From Croceibacterium_B sp963811255 (lineage in GTDB: Bacteria > Pseudomonadota > Alphaproteobacteria > Sphingomonadales > Sphingomonadaceae), in the NCBI GenBank assembly GCA_963811255.1, contig CAWEQI010000003.1, forward strand, positions 62,001-126,000: a DNA stretch of 64,000 nt. Direction: 5' to 3'. The notes beneath the pieces were generated by a model, which had not been told where the DNA came from, made no database searches, and was given only the letters and a program-made list of their open reading frames with translations. Made by a program: the position numbers and the translations under genes. Positions 23,923 to 31,820 of the stretch are shown piece after piece. How positions within the stretch are numbered: the first letter of the stretch is position 1; each line of letters starts with the position of its first letter.

Positions 23923-25348
23923 GCCAGCTCACCCCGTCGCGTTCGGCCAAGGCGATCGCCGCGCTCGGGCCCCAGCTTCCCGCACCGTAGGGCTTGGGCT
24001 CGAGGCCTTCGCGCTGCCACTCGGCGCGGATCGCGTCGATCCAGGCCCATTGCGCCTCGACCTCGTCGCGGCGGACGAACAACGTCTGATCGCCCTCGAT
24101 CAGGTCGAGCAGTAGGCGCTCGTAGGCGATCCGCCGGTGGGTGCCGGTGAAGGCATCGGGCATGGCGATGTCCAGCGGCACCGGGCGCAAGGCGATGCCT
24201 TCGCGATCGAGCCCGGGGACCTTGGCCATCAGCGAAAGACTGACGTTCTCTTCGGGCTGAATGCCGATCACCAGCCGGTTCGGCTTCAGCCTCGCCTTGC
24301 CGAAAATCGAGTGCGGCACGCAGCGGAACTGTACGACGATCTCCGTCACCCGTTCGTGCATCCGCTTGCCGGTGCGCAGGTAGAACGGCACACCCTGCCA
24401 GCGCCAGTTGTCGATGTGCGCCTTCAGGGCGACGAACGTCTCGGTGCCGCTGGCGCGCTGCAACTCCTCGTCGTATCCCGGCACGATCGCTCCGCCGACC
24501 GCGCCGCCGCGGTATTGCCCCGTCACGCTCTCGCCGGCAGCGACCGGTCGCAGCGCGCGCAGCACCTTGACCTTCTCGTCGCGAATACCGGTCGGGTCGT
24601 AGTTCGCCGGCGGCTCCATCGCCACCAGCGACAGCAGCTGCAGCATGTGGTTCTGCACCATGTCGCGCAGCGCCCCGGTCTGATCGTAGAAATCCGCCCG
24701 GTCCTCAAGGCCCACCGTTTCGGCCACGGTGATCTGAACGTGGTCGATATGGGTGGCGTTCCACAGCGGCTCGAAGAACACGTTGGCGAAGCGCAGCGCC
24801 AGCAGATTCTGCACCGTCTCCTTGCCGAGATAATGGTCGATCCTGAAGATGCGGCTTTCGGGAAAGGCGCCGGCGACCGCGTCGTTGATCTCGCAGCTCG
24901 AGCCAAGGTCGAGCCCGAGAGGCTTCTCCAGTCCGATGCGCACGCCTTCGCCGGCCAAGCCCGCGCGCTCGAGGCCCGCGATCGTGACCTCGAACAGGCT
25001 CGGCGCGGTCGACAGGAAGATCGCCAGCCGGTCTTTGGAATCTCCGACCTCGTGCGCGAGCGCGTCGAAACCCTCCTGGCTGGTGACGTCGTTCGGCTGG
25101 TAGTGCAGCCGGTTGAGGAAGTCGGCCATCCCACCGCGCCGCTCGGCGGGGAGGTACTTCTCCAGCGCCGCACGGGCGAAGTTGCGGTACTCGGCGTCGC
25201 TCTTCGGCGAGCGGGCCGTGCCGACGATCCGCAAGCTTTCCGGGAGCAGCCCGTCGGCATCCAGCGCGCACAGCGAGGGCAGCAGCATGCGTTGGGCGAG
25301 GTCCCCCGTCGCGCCGAACAGCAGCAGCGTGTCGGCGGTGAAGCTCAT
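23915..25348 (-). CDS. zwf: Glucose-6-phosphate 1-dehydrogenase
   Basis: 477 aa. Oxidises glucose 6-phosphate to 6-phosphogluconolactone with NAD(P)+. Motifs: LLLFGATGDLAQRMLLPSL (Rossmann), IGLEKPLG, RIFRIDHYLGKETVQNLLALRFAN (catalytic His region) and PFYLRTGKRM. The start at 25348 (MSFTADTLLLFG) follows AAAGAGGGCACCCGC; the upstream in-frame ATG at 25384 adds 12 non-conserved residues. First gene of the operon; no 6-phosphogluconolactonase gene is included. The upstream region holds GGTAG-type inverted repeats that may be operator sites. Confidence 0.94.
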   Translation of the reverse strand: MSFTADTLLLFGATGDLAQRMLLPSLCALDADGLLPESLRIVGTARSPKSDAEYRNFARAALEKYLPAERRGGMADFLNRLHYQPNDVTSQEGFDALAHEVGDSKDRLAIFLSTAPSLFEVTIAGLERAGLAGEGVRIGLEKPLGLDLGSSCEINDAVAGAFPESRIFRIDHYLGKETVQNLLALRFANVFFEPLWNATHIDHVQITVAETVGLEDRADFYDQTGALRDMVQNHMLQLLSLVAMEPPANYDPTGIRDEKVKVLRALRPVAAGESVTGQYRGGAVGGAIVPGYDEELQRASGTETFVALKAHIDNWRWQGVPFYLRTGKRMHERVTEIVVQFRCVPHSIFGKARLKPNRLVIGIQPEENVSLSLMAKVPGLDREGIALRPVPLDIAMPDAFTGTHRRIAYERLLLDLIEGDQTLFVRRDEVEAQWAWIDAIRAEWQREGLEPKPYGAGSWGPSAAIALAERDGVSWHE

Positions 25349-25420
25349 GCGGGTGCCCTCTTTTTCCGTTACCGTCCCGCCCATGCGACTGTGCCGTGGC
25401 TCGCCGCAAGGGAATTTCTC

Positions 25421-25445
25421 GCTACCTTTATGGTAGTGGTACTAT
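25421..25445. promoter_or_regulatory. Candidate operator upstream of zwf
   Basis: A perfect inverted repeat CTACC-TTTAT-GGTAG (25421-25435) runs directly into TAGT-GGT-ACTA (25433-25443), 73 to 95 bases upstream of zwf. The GGTAG half-sites resemble LacI-family operators (TGGTAGCGCTACCA). A regulator gene is not present in the window. Confidence 0.4.
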
Positions 25446-25533
25446 CCTATCCATCGTGACGCGCACATCGGCTGAACGCATCCGGTGTCGGGTGGTTTCG
25501 GCAAAGTTCATTCCCCGGGGAGGGAAGAGGATG

Positions 25534-25950
25534 TCAGTCCCCCATCGCCTGGGCCACGATGTAGCGCTCGTGCGCCTCGTGGCGGTGTTCGATCAGGAAC
25601 ACGCCCTGCCAGCTGCCGAGCATCATCTTGCCGTCCGCCAGCGGCACCGTCAGGCTGTTGCCGGTGAGCATCGCTTTGACGTGCGCCGGCATGTCGTCGA
25701 GCCCCTCGGCGCTGTGCTCGTACCCGCCTCCTTCCGGGACGGCCATGTCGAGCCAGCGCAACAGGTCGCGCCTGACCGCCGGCGAAGCGTTCTCGGTGAT
25801 GATCAGGCTGGCGCTGGTGTGCTGACAGAACAGCGTGAGCTGACCCATGCGGATGTCGGTCGCGCGGATCCAGTTGTTCACGTCGTCAGTGATCTCGACG
25901 AACCCTTGGCCGTCGGTCTCGAACGTGAGGATGGCGAGCGACTGCTGCAT
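25534..25950 (-). CDS. YjbQ/UPF0047 family protein
   Basis: 138 aa, single-domain UPF0047: FVEITDDVNNWI, GQLTLFCQHTSASLIITENA, AVRRDLLRWLD, YEHSAEGLDDMPAHVKAMLTG and GTWQGIFL-like LGSWQGVFLIEHR. The conserved His, Glu and Cys positions of the family are present. Some members show thiamine-phosphate synthase activity in vitro; the biological role is uncertain. The start at 25950 is divergent from alkB, 20 bases away. Confidence 0.88.
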   Translation of the reverse strand: MQQSLAILTFETDGQGFVEITDDVNNWIRATDIRMGQLTLFCQHTSASLIITENASPAVRRDLLRWLDMAVPEGGGYEHSAEGLDDMPAHVKAMLTGNSLTVPLADGKMMLGSWQGVFLIEHRHEAHERYIVAQAMGD

Positions 25951-25970
25951 CGGCTTCCTATATAGGGGAA

Positions 25971-26534
25971 ATGCTCAATCAGTATGCCTTGTTTGCCGAA
26001 GAACCCACCGTCGCCGGCCTGCGGCTGGTCGAGCAGGTGGTTAGCGAAGCAGAGGAAGGCGAGCTTTCGGCGCGGATCGACGCGGCGCCGCTCCAGCCGT
26101 TTCAGTTCGGCCAGTGGCAAGGCAAACGGCTGACCGCAAGCTTCGGCTCGGCCTACGATTACCAGCGCGGCCGCATCGCCGAGGCGCCGCCGTTGCCGGA
26201 GTGGCTGCTGGTCCTGCGCGAAAGGCTGGCGCCGCTGGTCACCCGCGAGCCCGAAAGCTTCGTTCAGGCCTCGCTGCTGCGCTACGATCCTGGCGCCGGC
26301 ATCGGCTGGCACCGCGACCGCCCGCAATACGGCGAGGTCATGGGCGCCTCTCTCGGCGCCCCCTGCGTCCTCCGTTTGCGCCGGCGCACGGCAAGCGGCT
26401 TCGAGCGCCGTCATGTCGAGCTCGCGCCGCGCTCGCTTTACCTGCTCTCGGGCGAGGTCCGCGATAAATGGGAGCATTCGATCGTTCCGATGGAGGTCAC
26501 CCGTCGTTCGATCACGTTCCGGAGCTTGCGCTGA
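25971..26534 (+). CDS. alkB: AlkB-type Fe(II)/2-oxoglutarate dioxygenase
   Basis: 187 aa. Repairs alkylated bases (1-methyladenine, 3-methylcytosine) by oxidative demethylation. Family motifs: ASLLRYDPGAGIGWHRDRPQYGEVMGASLGAPC (HxD iron ligands), ELAPRSLYLLSGEVRDKWEHSIVP (distal His) and RRSITFRSLR (2-oxoglutarate-binding Arg). The start at 25971 is close to the divergent YjbQ gene. It is a short AlkB form, as common in sphingomonads. Confidence 0.9.
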   Translation: MLNQYALFAEEPTVAGLRLVEQVVSEAEEGELSARIDAAPLQPFQFGQWQGKRLTASFGSAYDYQRGRIAEAPPLPEWLLVLRERLAPLVTREPESFVQASLLRYDPGAGIGWHRDRPQYGEVMGASLGAPCVLRLRRRTASGFERRHVELAPRSLYLLSGEVRDKWEHSIVPMEVTRRSITFRSLR

Positions 26535-26604
26535 CGCTCGGGGCTGGATTCCCAGTCTGGCATGGGCCACACTCGTGCCATAACGGCAGGGAAGGGGATC
26601 TCCG

Positions 26605-28158
26605 TTGAAACAGACACTTCTCGCGCTCTCCGCCGCGCTGGCGCTGCTGGCTGCCCCGGCGCACGCGGCGATCACTCAAGCGAAAACCGCGGCGGGCGTG
26701 GTGCAGGGCGAGGCGGTCGGCGGGATCGGCGAATTCAAGGGGATTCCGTTCGCCGCGGCGCCGGTCGGCGATCTCAGATGGAAAGCGCCGCAGCCGGTCC
26801 CGCCGTGGCAAGGCGTGCGCAAGACGGTCGCCTTCGGCCCGGCCTGCATGCAAGGGCGGATCCTCGCCCAGATGGGCAGCACGGCGGCGACCTCCGAGGA
26901 CTGTCTTTATATCGACGTCTGGACCCCCGCCAACTCGCCGGCCGACAAGCTGCCGGTGATTGCCTGGATCTATGGCGGCGGGTTCAATTCGGGCGCCACC
27001 AGCGTGCCGATGTACGACGGCGCGAACTTCGCGAAGCAAGGCGTGGTGTTCGTGTCGATTTCGTACCGAGTCGGGCCGTTTGGCTTTCTCGCCACGCCCG
27101 AGCTCAGCGCCGAGAGCGGCCACGGCTCGGGCAACTACGGCCTGCTGGACATGATCGCCGGGTTGAAGTGGATTCAAGCCAACATCGGCGAGTTCGGCGG
27201 GGATCCGGCCAAGGTCACCATCATGGGCCACTCGGCCGGGAGCATGGCGGTGAGCGAGCTGGTCGCCTCACCCTTGACAAAGGGGCTGTTCCGCAGCGCG
27301 ATCGCCGAAAGCGGGTCCGATTTTGCCCCGCCGGGCGACTTCGCCGGCACCACCCAGCTGCCGCTCGTCCAGGCCGAGGGCAAGGACCAGGCGTGGCTCG
27401 CCAGCCTCGGCGCGCATACGCTCGCCCAGGCGCGGGCGATCCCGGCGGCCACGCTCAACAAGGCGCAAAGCGCCCCCGGCGCGCCCCGCTTTTTCCCGCC
27501 GCTCGACGGCTATGTCCTGCCGGCGCCGGAATACCCTTTGTGGCAGCAGCACCGGTACAATGACGTGCCGATCCTGATCGGCACCACGTCGGACGAGGCG
27601 GCGGTGTTCGGCGGTCGCCGCACCGTCACCCCGGCCGAGTTCGAAAAGCAGGTCCGCGACGGCTACGGCGCCAAGGCCGACGAAATCCTCGCCGCCTATT
27701 CGCATGACACCGATACGCAGGCGAGCCGCGCCGCGAAGGATCTTGCCAGCGACACCATGTTCCACTGGAACATGTTCACCTGGGCAAGGCTGCAGGCGCA
27801 GCACGGCACATCGCCGGCCTACGCCTATTGGTTCCACCGCCCGACCGCCGCCGATCCCGACGGCTCGGGCCACGGCAGCGAAGTCCCGCTGGTGTTCGCC
27901 AACGAGGATCATCGGGCCGGGCGCCCGCCGTGGACCGACGAGGACCGCGCGCTGTCGCACGAGTTGCAGAGCTATTGGGTCAATTTCGCTAAGACGGGGG
28001 ACCCCAACGGCGGTGGTCAGCCGCATTGGCCGAAGTTCCAGCCGGGCAAGGCGACGGTGATGGAGTTGGGCAAGGACAACAAGCCGATCCCCGTGCCGGT
28101 GGACTGGCGCCTGAAAGCGCTCGACGACTACTACGCCTGGCGCCGGGGCGGCCATTGA
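26605..28158 (+). CDS. Secreted carboxylesterase, type B (TTG start)
   Basis: 517 aa. Signal peptide (LLALSAALALLAAPAHA-A). Carboxylesterase B fold: VVQGEAVGGIGEFKGIPFAAAPVGDLRW, SEDCLYIDVWTP, IAWIYGGGFNSGA (oxyanion hole), IMGHSAGSMAVSEL (nucleophile Ser), GTTSDEAAVFGG (Glu) and GHGSEVPLVF (His). The catalytic triad is complete. The start is a TTG at 26605 preceded by GGGAAGGGGATC. First gene in a row of exported proteins (26605-30484). The substrate is unknown; it may be an aromatic or acyl ester. Confidence 0.88.
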   Translation: MKQTLLALSAALALLAAPAHAAITQAKTAAGVVQGEAVGGIGEFKGIPFAAAPVGDLRWKAPQPVPPWQGVRKTVAFGPACMQGRILAQMGSTAATSEDCLYIDVWTPANSPADKLPVIAWIYGGGFNSGATSVPMYDGANFAKQGVVFVSISYRVGPFGFLATPELSAESGHGSGNYGLLDMIAGLKWIQANIGEFGGDPAKVTIMGHSAGSMAVSELVASPLTKGLFRSAIAESGSDFAPPGDFAGTTQLPLVQAEGKDQAWLASLGAHTLAQARAIPAATLNKAQSAPGAPRFFPPLDGYVLPAPEYPLWQQHRYNDVPILIGTTSDEAAVFGGRRTVTPAEFEKQVRDGYGAKADEILAAYSHDTDTQASRAAKDLASDTMFHWNMFTWARLQAQHGTSPAYAYWFHRPTAADPDGSGHGSEVPLVFANEDHRAGRPPWTDEDRALSHELQSYWVNFAKTGDPNGGGQPHWPKFQPGKATVMELGKDNKPIPVPVDWRLKALDDYYAWRRGGH

Positions 28159-28253
28159 GATGAAAATTCATTCTCATGGTGACGAACGTGTTTGACGGTG
28201 ACAATATGGGCAATGTCAATGAGGGACGCGAACGGTCCCGGGAGTAGGATTTT

Positions 28254-28643
28254 ATGCGTTATCCGATCGCCGGCGCGCTCGCGCTGGCCCTGTGTATCCC
28301 CGCCACGCCGGCCCTGGCGCACCATTCGATGGCGATGTTCGATCAGTCGAAGACCGTCAGCCTCAGCGGCACGGTCAAGCAGTTTCAGTGGACCAACCCG
28401 CACTGCTATATCCAGCTGCTGGTCAAGGGCGGCGACGGCAAGGAAACCGAATGGAGCCTGGAGATGGGCGCGCCGATGTACCTTTACGCGAAAGGCTGGC
28501 GCCCGGCGGTGCTCAAGCCGGGCATGCCGATCACCGTCACTATTAACCCGCTGCGCAACGGTGACCCCGGCGGAGTGGTGCTGACCGCGGAAACCGCCGA
28601 CGGCAAGCCGATCGGCAAATCGCTGGCGCGGGCCTCGTCCTGA
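28254..28643 (+). CDS. Exported DUF6152 family protein
   Basis: 129 aa. Signal peptide ending PALA, then HHSMAMFDQSKTVSLSGTVKQFQWTNPHCYIQLLV, the DUF6152 hallmark with paired His after the signal cleavage site, possibly a metal site. Small periplasmic beta protein of unknown role. It starts 95 bases after the carboxylesterase and is two bases from the next gene, with which it is probably co-translated. Confidence 0.8.
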   Translation: MRYPIAGALALALCIPATPALAHHSMAMFDQSKTVSLSGTVKQFQWTNPHCYIQLLVKGGDGKETEWSLEMGAPMYLYAKGWRPAVLKPGMPITVTINPLRNGDPGGVVLTAETADGKPIGKSLARASS

Positions 28644-28645
28644 CG

Positions 28646-29455
28646 ATGGCCCTGTCGAGCAAACGAGCGGTTTGCCTGCTCGGAGCGGCCGGCTTGCTGG
28701 CGCTTGCCGCCGCGCCGTCCGAAGCTCCGGCGCAAGGCCCTGCGCCGGCGCAGTTGCCGGACTGGAGCGGCCTGTGGGTTCCCGAGGGCACCGACACCGC
28801 GATCAGCGGCTTGTCCGAATCGATCACGGAGGCCCGCGTCGAAGGAAAGAATCCGGGGTTCGGCGGGTCCAGCCGGCCGCTGTTCGGCTTCGCCGCGCCG
28901 TGGAACGAAGAAGGCAAGCGCCGCCAGGCGGCGCGGCAGGGCGAAACCGCCAATTGCCGCGCGCTCGGCTGGGGCTTTCCGATGATGATGAACGCCGACG
29001 CGCCGATCCAGTTCTTCATCTCCCGCGGCAAGGTGCTGGTCATCAACGCCTACCGCGACGTCACGGACGTGCGGATGGCCAGGGCGCATCCGTCGCAGGA
29101 TGATCTGTGGCCGACGGTGTGGGGCGATACGATCGGTCATTGGGAGGGCGATACGCTGGTGGTCGACACGATCGACGTGAAAAACCCGCACGACTACTTC
29201 CACGGCTCGCCGCCGCTTTCGGAAAAGGCGCATTACGTGCAGCGCATCCGCATGGATAAGCCGCACCACCTGGTCGACGACATGACGATCACCGACCCGG
29301 TGACGCTCACCAAGCCGTGGAAGCTCCACCTCACGTTCCAGCCGGCGGAAGGGTTCGACCGCATGGTTTACGACACGTACGACAACGATCGAACCGAGTG
29401 CGGCACCGACACCGACATCGCGCCGTCGAAGCTTGAAACGCAAGACGGGCAATAG
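28646..29455 (+). CDS. Exported protein of unknown function, DUF6152 neighbour
   Basis: 269 aa. Signal peptide (about residues 1-29, ending EAPAQ), then LPDWSGLWVPEG and a beta-rich body with GDTIGHWEGDTLVVDTI and MTITDPVTLTKPWKLHLTFQ. This layout is common in proteins encoded beside DUF6152 genes in sphingomonads and other alphaproteobacteria. No enzyme motif was recognised. It begins two bases after the DUF6152 gene. Confidence 0.75.
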   Translation: MALSSKRAVCLLGAAGLLALAAAPSEAPAQGPAPAQLPDWSGLWVPEGTDTAISGLSESITEARVEGKNPGFGGSSRPLFGFAAPWNEEGKRRQAARQGETANCRALGWGFPMMMNADAPIQFFISRGKVLVINAYRDVTDVRMARAHPSQDDLWPTVWGDTIGHWEGDTLVVDTIDVKNPHDYFHGSPPLSEKAHYVQRIRMDKPHHLVDDMTITDPVTLTKPWKLHLTFQPAEGFDRMVYDTYDNDRTECGTDTDIAPSKLETQDGQ

Positions 29456-29479
29456 CTGCCGCTAGGGGGAGGAATGCCA

Positions 29480-30484
29480 ATGAGACTTCGCAGCACCATT
29501 GCCGCCGCCGCGTTGGCGTTGGCCCTGTCGGCACCGCTTGCGGCCCAGCAGGCGCCGGCCGGAGAGCAGCCGGCCACGCTCAGCGCGATCCCCGGCATCG
29601 TCGCCTCCGGCGCCAAGTGGCAGCGCGTCTGGTCGGCGCCGTACAACGCCGACGGTTTCACCACCGCCGCCGACGGCTCGCTGCTGTTCGCGCAGGAGCA
29701 GAGCAACTCGGTCAAGAAGCTGTGGCCGAACGGGCAGGACTGGGTCGCGGTGCCCTATCTGCATGGCGTCGGCGCGATCAACGTCGATGCCGACGGGCGG
29801 ATGATCGCGGTCGAGCGCAGCTGCACCGATCCCGGCTGGCACGCCAAGTGCGACGTGCCGACCGCGGTGGTCGAGGTCGCCCCCGAGCGCAAGGTGCTGG
29901 CCGACAAGTTCGCCGACGGCTCCACTCTCGGGCGGCTCAACGACGTCAGGTCGGATCGCCACGGCGGGGCCTACTTCACCGAAGCGAGCAAGGGCGGGGT
30001 CGACCACGTCGCCGCCGACGGCACGGTGACAACCATCGCCGTCGGCAACGGGCTGTTCACCAACGGCCTGACGCTAAGCCCCGACGGCAGGACGCTTTAC
30101 GTCACCAACAAGCAGACCATCCTCGCGTTCGACGTCGCGCCTGACGGTTCGGTCTCCAACCGGCGCGATTTCGTCAAGCTCGACGCCGAGCCGCAGAACA
30201 GCTTTGGCGGCGACGGGATGACGGTCGACAGCAAGGGCAATCTCTACGTCACCGGCGGCGCCGGCATCTACGTCTTCGCGCCCAACGGCACCAAGCTCGG
30301 CGTGATGCCGGTCCCGCGCCATCCAATCACGCTCGCCTTCGCCGGCTCCGACCGCAAGACGCTCTACGTCGGCGCGATGGGCGGGGTCGATCCCGACGGC
30401 AAGGAATGGACCACCCCGCAAGGCGTGCGCAACGATGCGATGACGATCTACAAGGTGCCGATGCTGGCGATGGGCCCAAAGTAG
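29480..30484 (+). CDS. Exported SMP-30/gluconolactonase-like beta-propeller protein
   Basis: 334 aa. Signal peptide ending LAAQ. Six-bladed propeller pattern of the SMP-30/gluconolactonase/LRE family: SAPYNADGFTTAADGSLLFAQEQ, GRLNDVRSDRHGGAYFTEAS, FTNGLTLSPDGRTLYVTNKQ and DGMTVDSKGNLYVTGGAGIYVFAP. The Asn and Asp metal ligands of lactonases are represented by RLND, TNG and DGM. It may hydrolyse a sugar lactone or another ester in the periplasm. The start at 29480 is preferred over 29474 because it leaves GGGGGAGG at a workable distance. Confidence 0.82.
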   Translation: MRLRSTIAAAALALALSAPLAAQQAPAGEQPATLSAIPGIVASGAKWQRVWSAPYNADGFTTAADGSLLFAQEQSNSVKKLWPNGQDWVAVPYLHGVGAINVDADGRMIAVERSCTDPGWHAKCDVPTAVVEVAPERKVLADKFADGSTLGRLNDVRSDRHGGAYFTEASKGGVDHVAADGTVTTIAVGNGLFTNGLTLSPDGRTLYVTNKQTILAFDVAPDGSVSNRRDFVKLDAEPQNSFGGDGMTVDSKGNLYVTGGAGIYVFAPNGTKLGVMPVPRHPITLAFAGSDRKTLYVGAMGGVDPDGKEWTTPQGVRNDAMTIYKVPMLAMGPK

Positions 30485-30560
30485 CCCAGGCCATCAACCG
30501 CTTGAGCCAACATGTGTTTGTCGCCTGCGCCGCGGCGTGATCGGCGCGCGGCATGCGGTG

Positions 30561-30586
30561 TGAACGGCTTCGCCGCGCGCTCCGTT
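30561..30586 (+). promoter_or_regulatory. Candidate EcfG promoter
   Basis: TGAAC (30561-30565), a 17-base spacer and CGTT (30583-30586). The first base of the -35 differs from the GGAAC consensus. The start codon of the acidic protein gene is 60 bases downstream. Confidence 0.4.
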
Positions 30587-30646
30587 TGAAAAGGGGAAGG
30601 GCAGGCATCCGCGCCGGTCCATTCACCCTCTCAAAGGAGATGCCCC

Positions 30647-30967
30647 ATGGCACAAAGCGACAAGGAACGGCTGGTCGATTTTCTCGAGCGAAGGGCGTTC
30701 AAGCCGGTGCTCGGCGCCGACAAGTCCGATTACTCGGGCGACGACCAGGACAAGCTCGAAGACGTGCAGAGCGCGACCCGCAACGAAGTCGAGCGGTATC
30801 ACGACTATGATTCGGACAAGGAAGTCTATCGGATGTTCCAGGACGACCTCAACTCCGAAGAGGCCGACGAGGTCAACCGTAAGCTGAAGGACCTAGACCT
30901 CCCGCGCCTGTGCGACATCAAGGACGAGTTCGAGGCCAAGGCGAAAGAGCTCGAGGTCTGCGACTGA
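30647..30967 (+). CDS. Small acidic protein, unknown function
   Basis: 106 aa, soluble, strongly charged (MAQSDKERLVDFLERRAFKP ... NSEEADEVNRKLKDLDLPRLCDIKDEF). No named domain was recognised; helical content is likely. A strong ribosome binding site (AAAGGAG) precedes the ATG at 30647, an EcfG-like promoter precedes it, and a very stable terminator follows, so it is a complete single-gene transcription unit. A stress-response role is inferred from the promoter only. Confidence 0.7.
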   Translation: MAQSDKERLVDFLERRAFKPVLGADKSDYSGDDQDKLEDVQSATRNEVERYHDYDSDKEVYRMFQDDLNSEEADEVNRKLKDLDLPRLCDIKDEFEAKAKELEVCD

Positions 30968-30980
30968 CGCGCTGAATCAG

Positions 30981-31018
30981 GAACGCCGGGCCCTCGCGGG
31001 CCCGGCGTTCTTGGTTTT
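30981..31018 (+). terminator. Strong rho-independent terminator
   Basis: GAACGCCGGGCCC, loop TCGC, GGGCCCGGCGTTC, then TTGGTTTT. A perfect 13-bp stem directly after the gene at 30647-30967. On the other strand it can also limit readthrough from the 31045-31482 gene. Confidence 0.85.
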
Positions 31019-31044
31019 GCCTGACGGCGAAGTTGGCTGCGCGA

Positions 31045-31482
31045 TCAATCGCCGTCGTGATCCCAGTCACGGTGATGGCGGTAGTGCCGGCGGCCGTAGT
31101 GTCGGTTCCAGCCGTCGCGATCGTATGCGCGGTAGCCGCGCCGGTCGTAGAAATACCCATTGTTGTAACGATAGCCGTTGTACCAGTAGCCGTCGTTGTA
31201 CCCATAGTTGTACGGGTAGTAATAGGTATTGTACCCCGGCGTGTAGTAACCGTAGCCGCCGTAATACGGGTCGTTGTAGTACCCATCGTAATACCGGTCG
31301 TGGTGGCTTCCCGAGGCGATCGCCGCGCCGAGGGCGAGGCCGATGATTCCGCCGACGATGGCAGCCCCGGCGTCGTTGTCGTGATGGCGATAATAGTAGC
31401 CGCGCGCATTGGCCGGCGCGGCGGTGGCCAGCGCCATCGCGCCGACCGCAGTGCCGAGAACGGCTTTCTTGAAAAGGGTCAT
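31045..31482 (-). CDS. Exported Tyr/Gly-rich glycine-zipper protein
   Basis: 145 aa. Signal peptide (KKAVLGTAVGAMALATAAPANA), a glycine-zipper segment (GAAIVGGIIGLALGAAIASG), then a long Tyr/Gly/Asn/His-rich tail with repeated YYGGYGYY, YNDGYWYNGYRYNNGY and HYGRRHYRHH units. Probably an outer-membrane or surface-associated structural protein. The start at 31482 follows GGAGTTTGACC. A GGAAC-N16-GGTT sequence 89 bases upstream suggests EcfG control. The tail repeats resemble those of the divergently encoded lipoprotein at 31821-32237. Confidence 0.7.
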   Translation of the reverse strand: MTLFKKAVLGTAVGAMALATAAPANARGYYYRHHDNDAGAAIVGGIIGLALGAAIASGSHHDRYYDGYYNDPYYGGYGYYTPGYNTYYYPYNYGYNDGYWYNGYRYNNGYFYDRRGYRAYDRDGWNRHYGRRHYRHHRDWDHDGD

Positions 31483-31570
31483 GGTCAAACTCCGCTGCTC
31501 TCCGCCGCCGGCCCCATGCCGTACGATTCGCGGTGCATTAAGGGTGTTATCGCACACCTTGCTTGAACCG

Positions 31571-31595
31571 AACCCGCACGGGTCTGGCAGGTTCC
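31571..31595 (-). promoter_or_regulatory. Candidate EcfG promoter for the 31045-31482 gene
   Basis: On the minus strand GGAAC (31591-31595), a 16-base spacer and GGTT (31571-31574). It would give a leader of about 80 bases. Confidence 0.5.
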
Positions 31596-31719
31596 GTTCA
31601 GGTTATAGCGGTTTGGGATGAACGGAGCGTGGTTATCGCCGGGGCGAAGCCAAGCCGGCCGATCGCCTGCCGCCACGCAACCGACCCGTCGCCCTTCCTG
31701 CACGTTCCGCCCCCAATCG

Positions 31720-31744
31720 GAAACGGCCACTCGGGCAGGCCGTT
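31720..31744 (+). promoter_or_regulatory. Weak EcfG-like promoter for the 31821-32237 gene
   Basis: GAAAC (31720-31724), a 16-base spacer and CGTT (31741-31744), about 75 bases before the ATG. The -35 has one mismatch to GGAAC. Confidence 0.3.
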
Positions 31745-31820
31745 GCCGCTGCGTAAGGTCCGTTCGCTCCCGCCATGCGCGCGAGGGCTGCGCTCCTCCC
31801 ACAGGCACAGGAATTACGTC

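Larger units (their letters stand above)
31483..31820. other. Divergent intergenic region with stress-promoter-like sites
   Basis: 338 bases between two oppositely directed glycine-zipper genes, with no supported gene inside. It contains an EcfG-like promoter for the left gene (31571-31595) and a weaker one for the right gene (31720-31744). Confidence 0.5.
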
